Positions 1 to 6,994 of a stretch of 33,076 nucleotides of DNA are shown one piece after another. The position numbers and the translations under genes are program-made. Numbering within the stretch: the stretch's first letter is position 1; every line of letters starts with the position of its first letter. The DNA is from Faucicola sp032089155 (GTDB taxonomy: Bacteria > Pseudomonadota > Gammaproteobacteria > Pseudomonadales > Moraxellaceae), in the NCBI GenBank assembly GCA_032089155.1, contig DAMDEV010000008.1, forward strand, positions 1 through 33,076, given 5' to 3'. Below the pieces are notes generated by a model. The model searched no databases, was not told the DNA's origin, and worked only from the letters and a program-made list of their open reading frames with translations.

Positions 1-1011
1 TGCACCTTGGTTGATGAGCGGACCGATATTTACGCCCTCTGTCATACCATTACCGACTTTTAGTGCTTCGACTTTTTGTTTAAAGATGGCTAAAAATTTA
101 TCCTTGATACTTGCTTGCACATACACGCGGTTTGCACACACACAGGTTTGTCCGGCATTACGGTATTTGGAAGCGATAAGACCGGTTGCTGCTTTTTCTA
201 AGTCCGCGTCATCAAATACGATAAAGGGCGCATTGCCGCCAAGCTCCATCGAGAGTTTTTTGACGGTGGAGGCGCATTGTGACATCAGCACGCGACCGAC
301 TTCGGTAGAGCCAGTGAATGACAATTTATGGATACGTTCGTCCTGAGTGAGCACTTCACCAATCACTGAGGATTTACCGGTGACGATTTGTAGCAAGCCT
401 GCAGGTAAGCCTGCTCGTACCGCCAGTTCGCCTAGCGCCAGTGCGGTTAAGGGTGTTTCAGTGGTAGGTTTGACAATTATGCTGCAGCCAGCGGCTAAGG
501 CAGGGGCAACTTTGCGGGTAATCATGGCGGCGGGGAAATTCCAAGGGGTAATCGCTGCGCATACGCCAATCGGTTGTTTTAACACCACGTAGCGTAGGTC
601 TTTGTTGGTGCTAGGGATGATGTCGCCATAGATGCGTTTGCCTTCTTCGGCAAACCAGCGGATAAAGCTATTGGCATAGCCGATTTCACCGCGTGATTCA
701 GTCAGTGGTTTGCCTTGCTCAGCGGTCATGATGGTCGCCAAATCTTCTTTATTTTGGTCGATTAAATCCGCCCAGTTGTTTAAAATAGCTGCGCGCTCGT
801 TGGCGGTTTTTTGTGCCCAGTCTATTTGCGCTTTGTGGGCGATGGCGACGGCGTCGATGACTTGGGATTTTTCTAGACTCGGTATAGTGGCAATCACTTG
901 GTTGTCAAATGGATTGGTGACATCAATGGTGTCGCCTGTCGTGGCGTCCGTCCATTGGTTGTCAATGAGCGATTGGGTTTTGAGTAAGGTTTGGTCTTTG
1001 ATTGGTAGCAT
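1..1011 (-). CDS. gabD: NAD(P)-dependent succinate-semialdehyde dehydrogenase, 3' part outside the window
   Basis: Reading the minus strand from the ATG at 1011 gives 337 codons with no stop, so the gene runs off the left edge. The protein begins MLPIKDQTLLKTQSLIDN and is an aldehyde dehydrogenase. The NAD-binding stretch has TPWNFPAAMITRK and FTGSTEVGR. The general-base motif is MELGGNAPFIVFDDAD and the catalytic cysteine motif is NAGQTCVCANR. These are the typical spacings of GabD (about 480 residues), which oxidises succinate semialdehyde to succinate in GABA and putrescine breakdown in the cytoplasm. The close relative glutarate-semialdehyde dehydrogenase cannot be excluded. No gabT is visible upstream. 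The Shine-Dalgarno site is weak (AGGA about 10 nt ahead). Confidence 0.9.
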   Translation of the reverse strand, partial: MLPIKDQTLLKTQSLIDNQWTDATTGDTIDVTNPFDNQVIATIPSLEKSQVIDAVAIAHKAQIDWAQKTANERAAILNNWADLIDQNKEDLATIMTAEQGKPLTESRGEIGYANSFIRWFAEEGKRIYGDIIPSTNKDLRYVVLKQPIGVCAAITPWNFPAAMITRKVAPALAAGCSIIVKPTTETPLTALALGELAVRAGLPAGLLQIVTGKSSVIGEVLTQDERIHKLSFTGSTEVGRVLMSQCASTVKKLSMELGGNAPFIVFDDADLEKAATGLIASKYRNAGQTCVCANRVYVQASIKDKFLAIFKQKVEALKVGNGMTEGVNIGPLINQGA

Positions 1012-1340
1012 CAGGAAGTCCTGTTCGTTATGTTGTTATGAGGATATTGAGAACTTTTTTATGATAAGCGAGTCAATGCCGTTTATTATAAGCGGATAGC
1101 CGCTGTGTGGAATAGCGTCATTATGTTGCAGCAGCTGTGTAGGCAGTAAAAATTGCAGCAAACATTGGATAAAAAATTGCATAAATAATTGCATAGAAAC
1201 ACAAACCGAGTCGGTTACCTCAACTCGGTTGTAATTCTATTATCGCATTGCATTTGATGCTACTGGCTCAGCACTGGTATGTCTTAGATTGCGTTGGTCG
1301 CTAAAGTTTTCTAGCTTTAAAGTTTTCTTTAAAATTTTTC
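1012..1340. other. Intergenic gap with a hairpin and short ATTGCA repeats
   Basis: No convincing gene lies in this 329-nt stretch. It holds three copies of ATTGCA (1152-1157, 1176-1181, 1188-1193) and an 8-bp inverted repeat AACCGAGT (1204-1211) / ACTCGGTT (1223-1230). The hairpin lies downstream of the minus-strand esterase gene and could end its transcript, but there is no clear T-tract on either strand. The part near 1012-1080 should also contain the gabD promoter, which I cannot pinpoint. Confidence 0.4.
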
Positions 1341-2285
1341 TCACTGCGCTGCTGGCAAATGCCGCTGCATAAAATCATTGACCTTGTTAAAGGTGGGATA
1401 AAAAGACTGTAACGGTGTTGCCAGTCCAATGACGATACCTGCATGAGTGGCAGGGACTTGCACCCGTTCCACGTTGCCGCCTGCTTGGGTGAGCGCTTTT
1501 TGTAGGCTATCAGCATTTTGTGGGTAGACAAGCGTGTCTTTACTACCTGTGACCAACAAATGCGGGGGTACATCTTGGCGGATATGATACACAGGCATCA
1601 CTTGCTGGCGAGTGCTATTGGCTGGAAAGGCAACTTTGGTAGTACCGCTACGAAAATCGTAATCATACGGCCCTGCTAGTCCAATCACGCCTAATATTGC
1701 CTTGTTGGGAATGCCGGTGGTTTTCCAAAAACGGCTATCATCCACCGCAGATACCACATTAAACGCCCCTGCAGAATGCCCCATGACAAACAGCTGATTA
1801 GGATTGCCGCCATATTGAGCGATATTGCGATACACCCAACCCATGGCGCTGGCTGTATCGAGCACATAATCTGGGAATACGTTTGCCGGGGCTAAGCGAT
1901 AATCCACCACCACTGTGGTGTAGCCCGACTTGGCAAACTGCTTACCGACAAAGCCATAGGTTTGGCGTTTGCCATGTTGCCAGCTGCCCCCGTATACAAA
2001 TATCAAAACAGGGTGACGCTGACCGTCTGCAGGGGTATAAATATCGAGTTGTTGCCGGGTATCTGTGCCATAGGCAATGTTTTTGATGGTTTTAATACCA
2101 TTTGATACCGTGGTAGTGCTATCAGCTTTTGCAGCAATTGATGCGTTTTTTGTCGCCATGGCCTGACAGCCTGTCAAACTTAACTCCACAAGGGCTATAA
2201 CCGCAGCAGCCCCAAGTTTGTATTTATTCAAGCGGACGGTGGCGGATGACAGGTGTTTTGTAGCATGGGTCGATGAATTTGGCAT
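1341..2285 (-). CDS. Alpha/beta hydrolase lipoprotein (carboxylesterase-like)
   Basis: This 314-residue protein has a basic N-terminus, a hydrophobic stretch and a lipobox LTGC with the lipidated Cys at residue 40. It is therefore probably anchored to a membrane facing the periplasm. The rest is an alpha/beta hydrolase of the esterase/lipase (BD-FAE, kynurenine-formamidase-like) group. The oxyanion-hole motif VYGGSW lies at 97-102; the usual His of HGGxW is Tyr here. The nucleophile Ser171 is in GHSAG, the acid is probably Asp250 in GSKDTLVYP, and the base is His281 in ATHAG. A small ester or amide substrate is likely, but no specific one can be read from the sequence. It stands alone: the neighbours are gabD on the same strand and a divergent BLUF gene. 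Confidence 0.8.
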   Translation of the reverse strand: MPNSSTHATKHLSSATVRLNKYKLGAAAVIALVELSLTGCQAMATKNASIAAKADSTTTVSNGIKTIKNIAYGTDTRQQLDIYTPADGQRHPVLIFVYGGSWQHGKRQTYGFVGKQFAKSGYTTVVVDYRLAPANVFPDYVLDTASAMGWVYRNIAQYGGNPNQLFVMGHSAGAFNVVSAVDDSRFWKTTGIPNKAILGVIGLAGPYDYDFRSGTTKVAFPANSTRQQVMPVYHIRQDVPPHLLVTGSKDTLVYPQNADSLQKALTQAGGNVERVQVPATHAGIVIGLATPLQSFYPTFNKVNDFMQRHLPAAQ

Positions 2286-2458
2286 AGGTTTCTCTTTTTT
2301 AAGGGTTTCGCTTTTTTAAATAAGTAAGTTTTTAAGTCAGGACGTTAAATTTGAAATTATTAAATATTTATGTAACAGAATGGCTTTTTGTTAAGTATAA
2401 TCGCTTATAAGCATTAATCAAATGCCCGCTGTAGTGAATTGGTAACAGCGGTAACCTT

Positions 2459-2905
2459 ATGTTGGATATCGTTATGTTTGATGCTATTTATTATTTAACT
2501 TACACCAGTAAAATCACCTTACTAGGCGCGATTAATCCGTTTACTTTCAAAACTATCGAGCAGATTTCTAGGCAAAACAATCATGCCCAACACATCACGG
2601 GCTTTTTGCTATTCAAAAATGGGCATTTTTTTCAATATTTGGAAGGGGATAAGGCATTGGTCACTCACCTGTACCAAGATTTACTTAAAGATTATCGCCA
2701 TAAACAGTTAAAAATAATTACTGAGGGTCATCTAGAGCAGCCGCGGTTCAAAAAATGGGATATGTACTGTATTGACATTGATAAGGATGTGAATAATTTA
2801 TCCATTAGCCGACTATTTCAAGCGTTTACCCCAACCTATTGGCAGTCATCGGAAGTAAACGAGCTAATCACAGATATGCAAACACAGCATCATAAAAATA
2901 ATTAA
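2459..2905 (+). CDS. BLUF-domain blue-light sensor, short type (BLUF-1)
   Basis: The 148-residue protein is almost only a BLUF domain, which binds FAD and senses blue light by a hydrogen-bond switch around the flavin. Every residue used by characterised BLUF proteins is present: Tyr15 in YLTYTS, Asn41 in RQNNHAQHITG, Gln59 in HFFQYLEG, and Trp100 and Met102 in FKKWDMYC. The C-terminal tail of about 45 residues is typical of short BLUF proteins such as BlsA and PixD, which act through partner proteins. The start is uncertain: ATG 2474 gives MFDAIYYLTY and fits the family length at least as well as ATG 2459. Neither has a strong ribosome-binding site. The paralogous BLUF-2 follows 161 nt downstream on the same strand. 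Confidence 0.88.
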   Translation: MLDIVMFDAIYYLTYTSKITLLGAINPFTFKTIEQISRQNNHAQHITGFLLFKNGHFFQYLEGDKALVTHLYQDLLKDYRHKQLKIITEGHLEQPRFKKWDMYCIDIDKDVNNLSISRLFQAFTPTYWQSSEVNELITDMQTQHHKNN

Positions 2906-3066
2906 ATTTTTTACCCTAAAAAAATTTATAAACTTTAATTTATTTTTGTATGAATTAAGGGTTATACTTTAGTTTTAATAAAAAATGCTAAATTAATAAT
3001 AACATTGAAAAATTATTATGCTACACTCAAAGTAACATATAAAGAGTATGGCTGAGGAGTTCTACG

Positions 3067-3642
3067 ATGATGTCTCCCCCTACTTATTACCTGACTTATA
3101 CCAGTTCGCTTACTTGGTCAGCCGCTTTAAAGCCCAGCACATTTACCCAAATTTATCAAAGTGCCAGAGATAATAATCAAAAAACCGGCATCATGGGTTT
3201 TATCCTATTCAAAGATGGTCGCTTTCTGCATTTTATGGAAGGTAGTGAAATGTATATAGCGAATTTGTACCTCGCTATCACCCATGATAAACGCCACCAT
3301 AAAATTCATCTTATCCATCAAGGTACGACCCGTGCTAAACGCTTTAAGCAATGCGATATGCTATGTGTGCCACCCGGCATATCCCATACAACCCCAGTAA
3401 TTAGCGAGCTGTTAGCACAGTTTGAAACCTACCAATGGCAGACCGAACAGGTCGAGCAATTACTCAATGACATGGTCGCATTCTATGAGCGCGATGCGGC
3501 TGATATTGCGCCCTACCAAGTCAAAGCAGGAAGCTATATCGGCGCCATCATTAAACACCATGTCAAAAAACACCTTTTTTTCACGCTTACTGTCATCACG
3601 GTGCCATGGTTGGTGATATTTATGTTGTTAATTGAGCTGTAA
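3067..3642 (+). CDS. BLUF-like protein lacking the photoactive Gln, with C-terminal membrane helix (BLUF-2)
   Basis: This 191-residue protein aligns with BLUF-1 along the whole fold. It keeps Tyr11 (YLTYTS), Asn37 (RDNNQKTGIMG) and Met98. At the place of the essential flavin-contacting Gln it has His55 (RFLHFMEG; codon CAT at 3229-3231). The Trp of WDM is Cys96 (codon TGC at 3352-3354). Loss of this Gln abolishes the normal photocycle in studied BLUF proteins, so this one may be light-blind, redox-sensing or altered in spectrum (inference). A basic stretch (HHVKKH) and a hydrophobic helix at about 168-189 end the protein, suggesting a C-tail membrane anchor. GAGGAG lies 6 nt before the ATG, a strong start. 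The intact reading frame argues that it is still under selection. Confidence 0.85.
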   Translation: MMSPPTYYLTYTSSLTWSAALKPSTFTQIYQSARDNNQKTGIMGFILFKDGRFLHFMEGSEMYIANLYLAITHDKRHHKIHLIHQGTTRAKRFKQCDMLCVPPGISHTTPVISELLAQFETYQWQTEQVEQLLNDMVAFYERDAADIAPYQVKAGSYIGAIIKHHVKKHLFFTLTVITVPWLVIFMLLIEL

Positions 3643-3794
3643 ATTTTTGCCAATCTGATGGCAAAAAGGCTAACCATCAAACGCTTACGCAAGATAGCGA
3701 CGCGGTTTAAGCTCAATTGTTTCGACGTCTTCATTAAGTATTTGGTAGTCGTCACTGTTGGTTTATACCCTATCGCGTTAATCAATGGTTAATT

Positions 3795-3965
3795 TTAATG
3801 GTTGCTTTTTAAGAACAATAAACTGATGAAAAACATATCTAGTATCAGCAGTTGAATGATTAAATATTTTTTATTTTGCCCCATAAAGCGGCGATAAACC
3901 ACCGAGAAAAAACTCCCTGTTTGGGGAGTCATGTCAATCAAATGGTTTTTTGCCATTAGTGACAT
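3795..3965 (-). pseudogene. C-terminal remnant of a third BLUF-type gene, membrane-anchor part
   Basis: A 56-codon minus-strand frame starts with an ATG that overlaps the preceding stop as TGATG. It has DMTPQTGSFFSVVY, a KK pair, and a hydrophobic helix ending LLFLKSNH. The order Asp-x-x-Pro, Gly-Ser, Lys-Lys, then a membrane helix matches the end of BLUF-2 (DIAPYQ, AGSYIG, KKH, helix). Taken with the frame just upstream, it reads as the tail of a decayed BLUF gene whose middle is gone. The match is by eye only and the peptide is short. It could instead be expressed as a tiny membrane protein. Confidence 0.5.
3912..3929 (-). terminator. Terminator-like hairpin inside the BLUF remnant
   Basis: The arms ACTCCC (3912-3917) and GGGAGT (3924-3929) enclose a 6-nt loop. 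On the minus strand the stem is followed directly by a run of T. It has the form of an intrinsic terminator but sits inside the C-terminal BLUF-like frame, where it encodes TPQTGSFF. It may be fortuitous or may mark loss of function. Confidence 0.4.
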
Positions 3966-4084
3966 CACTTCATGTACGTGAGGGACTGGGCTTGCTCGCG
4001 CATGTCAGTGAATAGATTTTGGTCAAAAATTTGGGTCAAATTTATTTTACTGGCGTACACATAATACTGAATTTGATGATTCAC
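3965..4084 (-). pseudogene. N-terminal remnant of a third BLUF-type gene
   Basis: From a GTG at 4084 the minus strand encodes 39 residues before a TGA at 3967-3965. The peptide contains HQIQYYVYASKINLTQIF and then FTDMREQAQS. This parallels BLUF-1 (IYYLTYTSKITLLGAI, then FKTIEQISRQ) position by position, including the flavin-ring Tyr of the Y-x-S motif. It stops just where the Asn and the xTG strand should come, so the middle of the BLUF domain (about 60 residues, including the Gln and LEG) is missing. The next frame supplies a BLUF-2-like tail. I read it as an internal deletion plus frameshift; no convincing ribosome-binding site is present. Confidence 0.55.
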
Positions 4085-4136
4085 GATATTTTCCGAAAAC
4101 TTGTGAGAGAGGCCAGTTGTAATAAATTTTTATCGG

Positions 4137-4189
4137 TTAAAAAAAGCTTAATCTTATAAAACCTAGAATTGGTCTCATAAAATTAAGCT
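4137..4189 (-). terminator. Intrinsic terminator of the 254-aa gene
   Basis: A long inverted repeat pairs 4145-4159 with 4175-4189 and continues with ACC/GGT near the loop. On the plus strand two positions mismatch (C with A, A with C). On the minus strand these become G-U and U-G wobbles, so only the minus-strand RNA folds perfectly. There the stem is followed by about seven T. It lies about 130 nt downstream of the stop at 4321. Confidence 0.75.
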
Positions 4190-4320
4190 AAAATACAGCA
4201 TCAAGCACAGCGCCAAACTCTCTAGAATGGATTTGGAAATTGCTATTTAGCATCTTTAGGTCTGCATAAAAATTGTACTATGATACTGTCAATCCGCAGT
4301 AGTTTATATAAATGGCATTT

Positions 4321-5085
4321 TTACATAAATTTTTCAACCAAAGCTGCGTCAAATTTGGCTTTGGTAATCTTGTTTGCCTGCGCCAAAGCAATATCTGCAT
4401 CAGTAGGGCCTGCCCATTGACACGCTTGCTGATAAAATAACGATAAGATAGTTCTAAATCCTGCTGTATCCGCATCGGTCAACGACATTGTCAACGCACT
4501 TTGTTTGTCCCCACCAAAAAACTGATCAAAAAAGTGAATCATGGTTAAGGTTAAAGCCTGATTGGTTTCTGCCTTGCGAGCTAATAGCCCAAAACCACGG
4601 GATTTTGATGAATTATGATGCTGATGAATTGTCTGCTTGACACTGTCTAAAATTCGGCTGCCCAATAATGGTGAAAATTGCACCATAAAACTATCAATCA
4701 GTAACTCAAAGGCGGCTATTTGGCTAGATGTTTGGCTAAATATTGGGCTAGATACTGAATCAGGTTTTTGGTTAGCGATAGCTACTTGACTGGTTGATGG
4801 GTGAATTACTGCGCTATTTTGCCCCAAATCAGGGATATCATGGGTTATTGGTTGAGGTTTGGCTGCACCCATTTGATAATCACTCAGCGCTTTCATCAAA
4901 CTTCGACGGATATTTGAGCGATATTCTTTGGTTGCGTTGTCTTGCGTAATTTCATGGACAAAACGCTGGATTTGGTAAGGCGTAATATCGGCATAATCTT
5001 TATGAAAGATGTCCATAGCTTTACGTATATCAGCATCTTTTAAAAACGGTGTTAACGCAGATTTGATAGTAGCTTCTTTGTTCAT
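4321..5085 (-). CDS. Hypothetical protein, 254 aa
   Basis: I do not recognise this protein. It starts MNKEATIKSALTPFLKDAD and has a charged, helical N-terminal part (1-70, with the segment YADITPYQIQRFVHEIT) that looks like a small folded domain. A polar, Ser/Gln-rich linker covers about 75-125. A mostly helical C-terminal half follows, with FELLIDSFMVQFSPLLGSRI and MIHFFDQFFGGDK. It has no signal peptide, no clear membrane segment and no familiar catalytic motif, so it is probably cytoplasmic. It is transcribed alone between amtB and the BLUF region, with its own strong terminator. Codon use resembles the chromosomal neighbours. Confidence 0.7.
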   Translation of the reverse strand: MNKEATIKSALTPFLKDADIRKAMDIFHKDYADITPYQIQRFVHEITQDNATKEYRSNIRRSLMKALSDYQMGAAKPQPITHDIPDLGQNSAVIHPSTSQVAIANQKPDSVSSPIFSQTSSQIAAFELLIDSFMVQFSPLLGSRILDSVKQTIHQHHNSSKSRGFGLLARKAETNQALTLTMIHFFDQFFGGDKQSALTMSLTDADTAGFRTILSLFYQQACQWAGPTDADIALAQANKITKAKFDAALVEKFM

Positions 5086-5191
5086 GACGGTGCCAAATAT
5101 TTAAAGTTAATAAAATTACAATTGACGCAAATGACTGTATTAGGTCGGGTACCTGTGACGACAGAGCATACAGGCACCTCAAAATTTAAAA

Positions 5192-6556
5192 CTAATGCCG
5201 CTCAGTTAGCGTTTGCTGACTAAATAAGCTATCTTGGAATTCAGGGTAAGCCCCTTCGGCATGTTCGGTAAAGTCAAGCCCGCGTTGCTCATGCTGTGCA
5301 AGTACCCGAAGACCGATGGTTTTTTCAATCACAAAATATACCACCATACCCAGTCCAAATGACCAGACAAACATTGCCCCGATGCCCATCAGCTGTACGA
5401 TGATACGCTGGGTGCTGAATAAATCACCTTCATAAAACAGCCCTGCTGCCAGCGTACCCCACACACCGCCGCCCACATGCACAGCAACGGCATACACCGC
5501 ATCATCCATTTGAACATTGTCCAACAACCGCTTCACCGCCAAATACGAGACACATGCACCCACACCGGTAACAATCGCATACACAGGTGACATGGTCGCA
5601 CAGCCTGCGGTAATGGCGACCAACCCTGCAAGGCTGATATTGACCGTATCACTCAATAAAATTGCTTTACGCATCACCCCTGAAATCAGCAGATAAGCCG
5701 TCACCGCACTCACCCCTGCTAGGTGAGTATTTAGCATGATTTTGCCCAAATTACCTGAGCTGGTCAGTGTAGAACCTGCGTTAAATCCAAACCACGCTAA
5801 CCATAAAATAAAGCCACCCAATGTGACAAGCGTGAGATTATGACCGGCAATCAAACGCGGCGTGCCATCAGGGGCAAAGCGACCAATACGCGGTCCAAGG
5901 ACGATAATACCCGCGAGCGCTAACCACCCACCGACAGAGTGCACCACTGAAGATCCGGCAAAATCAATAAATCCAAGTTGGGCAAGCCAGCCTTGACCGC
6001 CATAATAACCGCCCCATGCCCAACTTGCTACGACTGGATAAATCAGTCCGCAAGTCATCAACGTACCAATCAGATACCCTGAAAATTTAATGCGCTCCGC
6101 CATCGCACCACTTGCAATGGTGGCGGCGGTGGAAGCAAACATCATCTGAAAAAACAAATGTGCCCATTGCATATTGCTAAGCTGCTCTGGTAAAAACTCG
6201 CTTTGACCCACGTAACCTGTCGGGTTGTTGCCTGCCATCAAGCCATAGCCCAAGATATAAAAAATTAATCCGCCAATCGCCATATCGGTGTAGTTTTTCA
6301 TCAACACATTCACGGTATTTTTACTGCGCACTGAGCCTGATTCAATGAGCGCAAAGCCCGCCTGCATAAAGAACACCAACAAACCGCCAATAACCACCCA
6401 CATCACATTTTGGTAGTCATATAGCTGCTCATTGGTGGGCGTCGCAGCGTACACCGAGGAATGTTGATAAAAAACCATCACGGATAATAGCCATTTATAG
6501 GCTTTATTAAGCCGTTTACCCGTATGCCGTTGAACCGTATTGTTTAACTTTCTCAT
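5192..6556 (-). CDS. amtB: Ammonium transporter, Amt/MEP/Rh family
   Basis: The 454-residue protein begins with a signal-like segment ending near VYAATPT, as in AmtB precursors, followed by about 11 membrane helices. Signature parts are ASTAATIASGAMAERIKF, then DFAGSSVVHSVGGW with Asp198 and pore His206, and YAVAVHVGGGVWG with the second pore His360. Amt channels conduct ammonium across the inner membrane as trimers. The cytoplasmic tail (LRVLAQHEQRGLDFTEHAEGA) is the usual docking site for the PII protein GlnK. No glnK gene is adjacent, unlike the common glnK-amtB pair, so a PII partner would have to come from elsewhere. The start is the ATG at 6556, with AAGGG about 10-15 nt upstream. Confidence 0.92.
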   Translation of the reverse strand: MRKLNNTVQRHTGKRLNKAYKWLLSVMVFYQHSSVYAATPTNEQLYDYQNVMWVVIGGLLVFFMQAGFALIESGSVRSKNTVNVLMKNYTDMAIGGLIFYILGYGLMAGNNPTGYVGQSEFLPEQLSNMQWAHLFFQMMFASTAATIASGAMAERIKFSGYLIGTLMTCGLIYPVVASWAWGGYYGGQGWLAQLGFIDFAGSSVVHSVGGWLALAGIIVLGPRIGRFAPDGTPRLIAGHNLTLVTLGGFILWLAWFGFNAGSTLTSSGNLGKIMLNTHLAGVSAVTAYLLISGVMRKAILLSDTVNISLAGLVAITAGCATMSPVYAIVTGVGACVSYLAVKRLLDNVQMDDAVYAVAVHVGGGVWGTLAAGLFYEGDLFSTQRIIVQLMGIGAMFVWSFGLGMVVYFVIEKTIGLRVLAQHEQRGLDFTEHAEGAYPEFQDSLFSQQTLTERH

Positions 6557-6668
6557 GAAGCTTTTACCCTTATGCCCTTATGCCCTCGATAAAAAATTAT
6601 CGCTCAAGTATTAATCAGTTTTGCCAAGACAGGGAATGCAAATTGTGTACCAAATAAGAAAATAATTA

Positions 6669-6731
6669 AAAAAATAGCGGGTTTTGAAACCGCATAAAAA
6701 AGCGCTTTAAGCCGTGATGACTTAAAGCGCT
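6669..6731 (-). terminator. Tandem terminators of the cydABX operon
   Basis: A perfect 11-bp stem AGCGCTTTAAG (6701-6711) / CTTAAAGCGCT (6721-6731) with a 9-nt loop is followed on the minus strand by six T. A second, smaller hairpin (GCGG 6677-6680 / CCGC 6690-6693) comes next and is followed by a second T-run. Both lie just beyond the cydX stop at 6750 and before amtB on the same strand, so they should insulate amtB from cyd transcription. Confidence 0.8.
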
Positions 6732-6749
6732 AATGGTTGAGATTGATGG

Positions 6750-6962
6750 CTATAAGGACTCGTTATCTGAAGTCTTACCTGTTTTATGGATATCTTCAGT
6801 GGGATTGCCTTCTGTCACCGTACCATCATTGGTGGGATTATCGTCCTGCGCTTTTGGATTAAAGGCTTTATTACGCGCATCGGCATTTTCAAGCCACAGC
6901 GCGTTTAAAATCGCCAATAATACCGCAAACCCCAATCCTAATATCCACGCAAAATACCACAT
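6750..6962 (-). CDS. cydX: Cytochrome bd oxidase small subunit CydX, with extended tail
   Basis: The 70-residue protein begins MWYFAWILGLGFAVLLAIL, matching the single membrane helix of CydX, and continues NALWLENAD with the usual Glu after the helix. CydX binds the CydAB core and stabilises the hemes. It is last in the operon, 32 nt after cydB, with GGAG 6-9 nt before the ATG. CydX is usually about 35-40 residues; here a hydrophilic Asp/Asn/Thr-rich tail adds about 35 (for example NPTNDGTVTEGNPTED). Its role is unknown. Confidence 0.9.
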   Translation of the reverse strand: MWYFAWILGLGFAVLLAILNALWLENADARNKAFNPKAQDDNPTNDGTVTEGNPTEDIHKTGKTSDNESL

Positions 6963-6994
6963 TGTGTTCTCCTATTGAGTTGCCTTGATTTGGG

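Noticed and set aside
3644..3667. Hairpin TTTTTGCCA / TGGCAAAAA after BLUF-2
   Set aside because: The T-run is in the 5' arm and the A-run in the 3' arm on both strands, opposite to an intrinsic terminator.
5148..5178. Hairpin after amtB (GGTxCCTGT / ACAGGxACC)
   Set aside because: The stem pairs on the minus strand with a wobble, but no T-run follows, so I do not call it a terminator.
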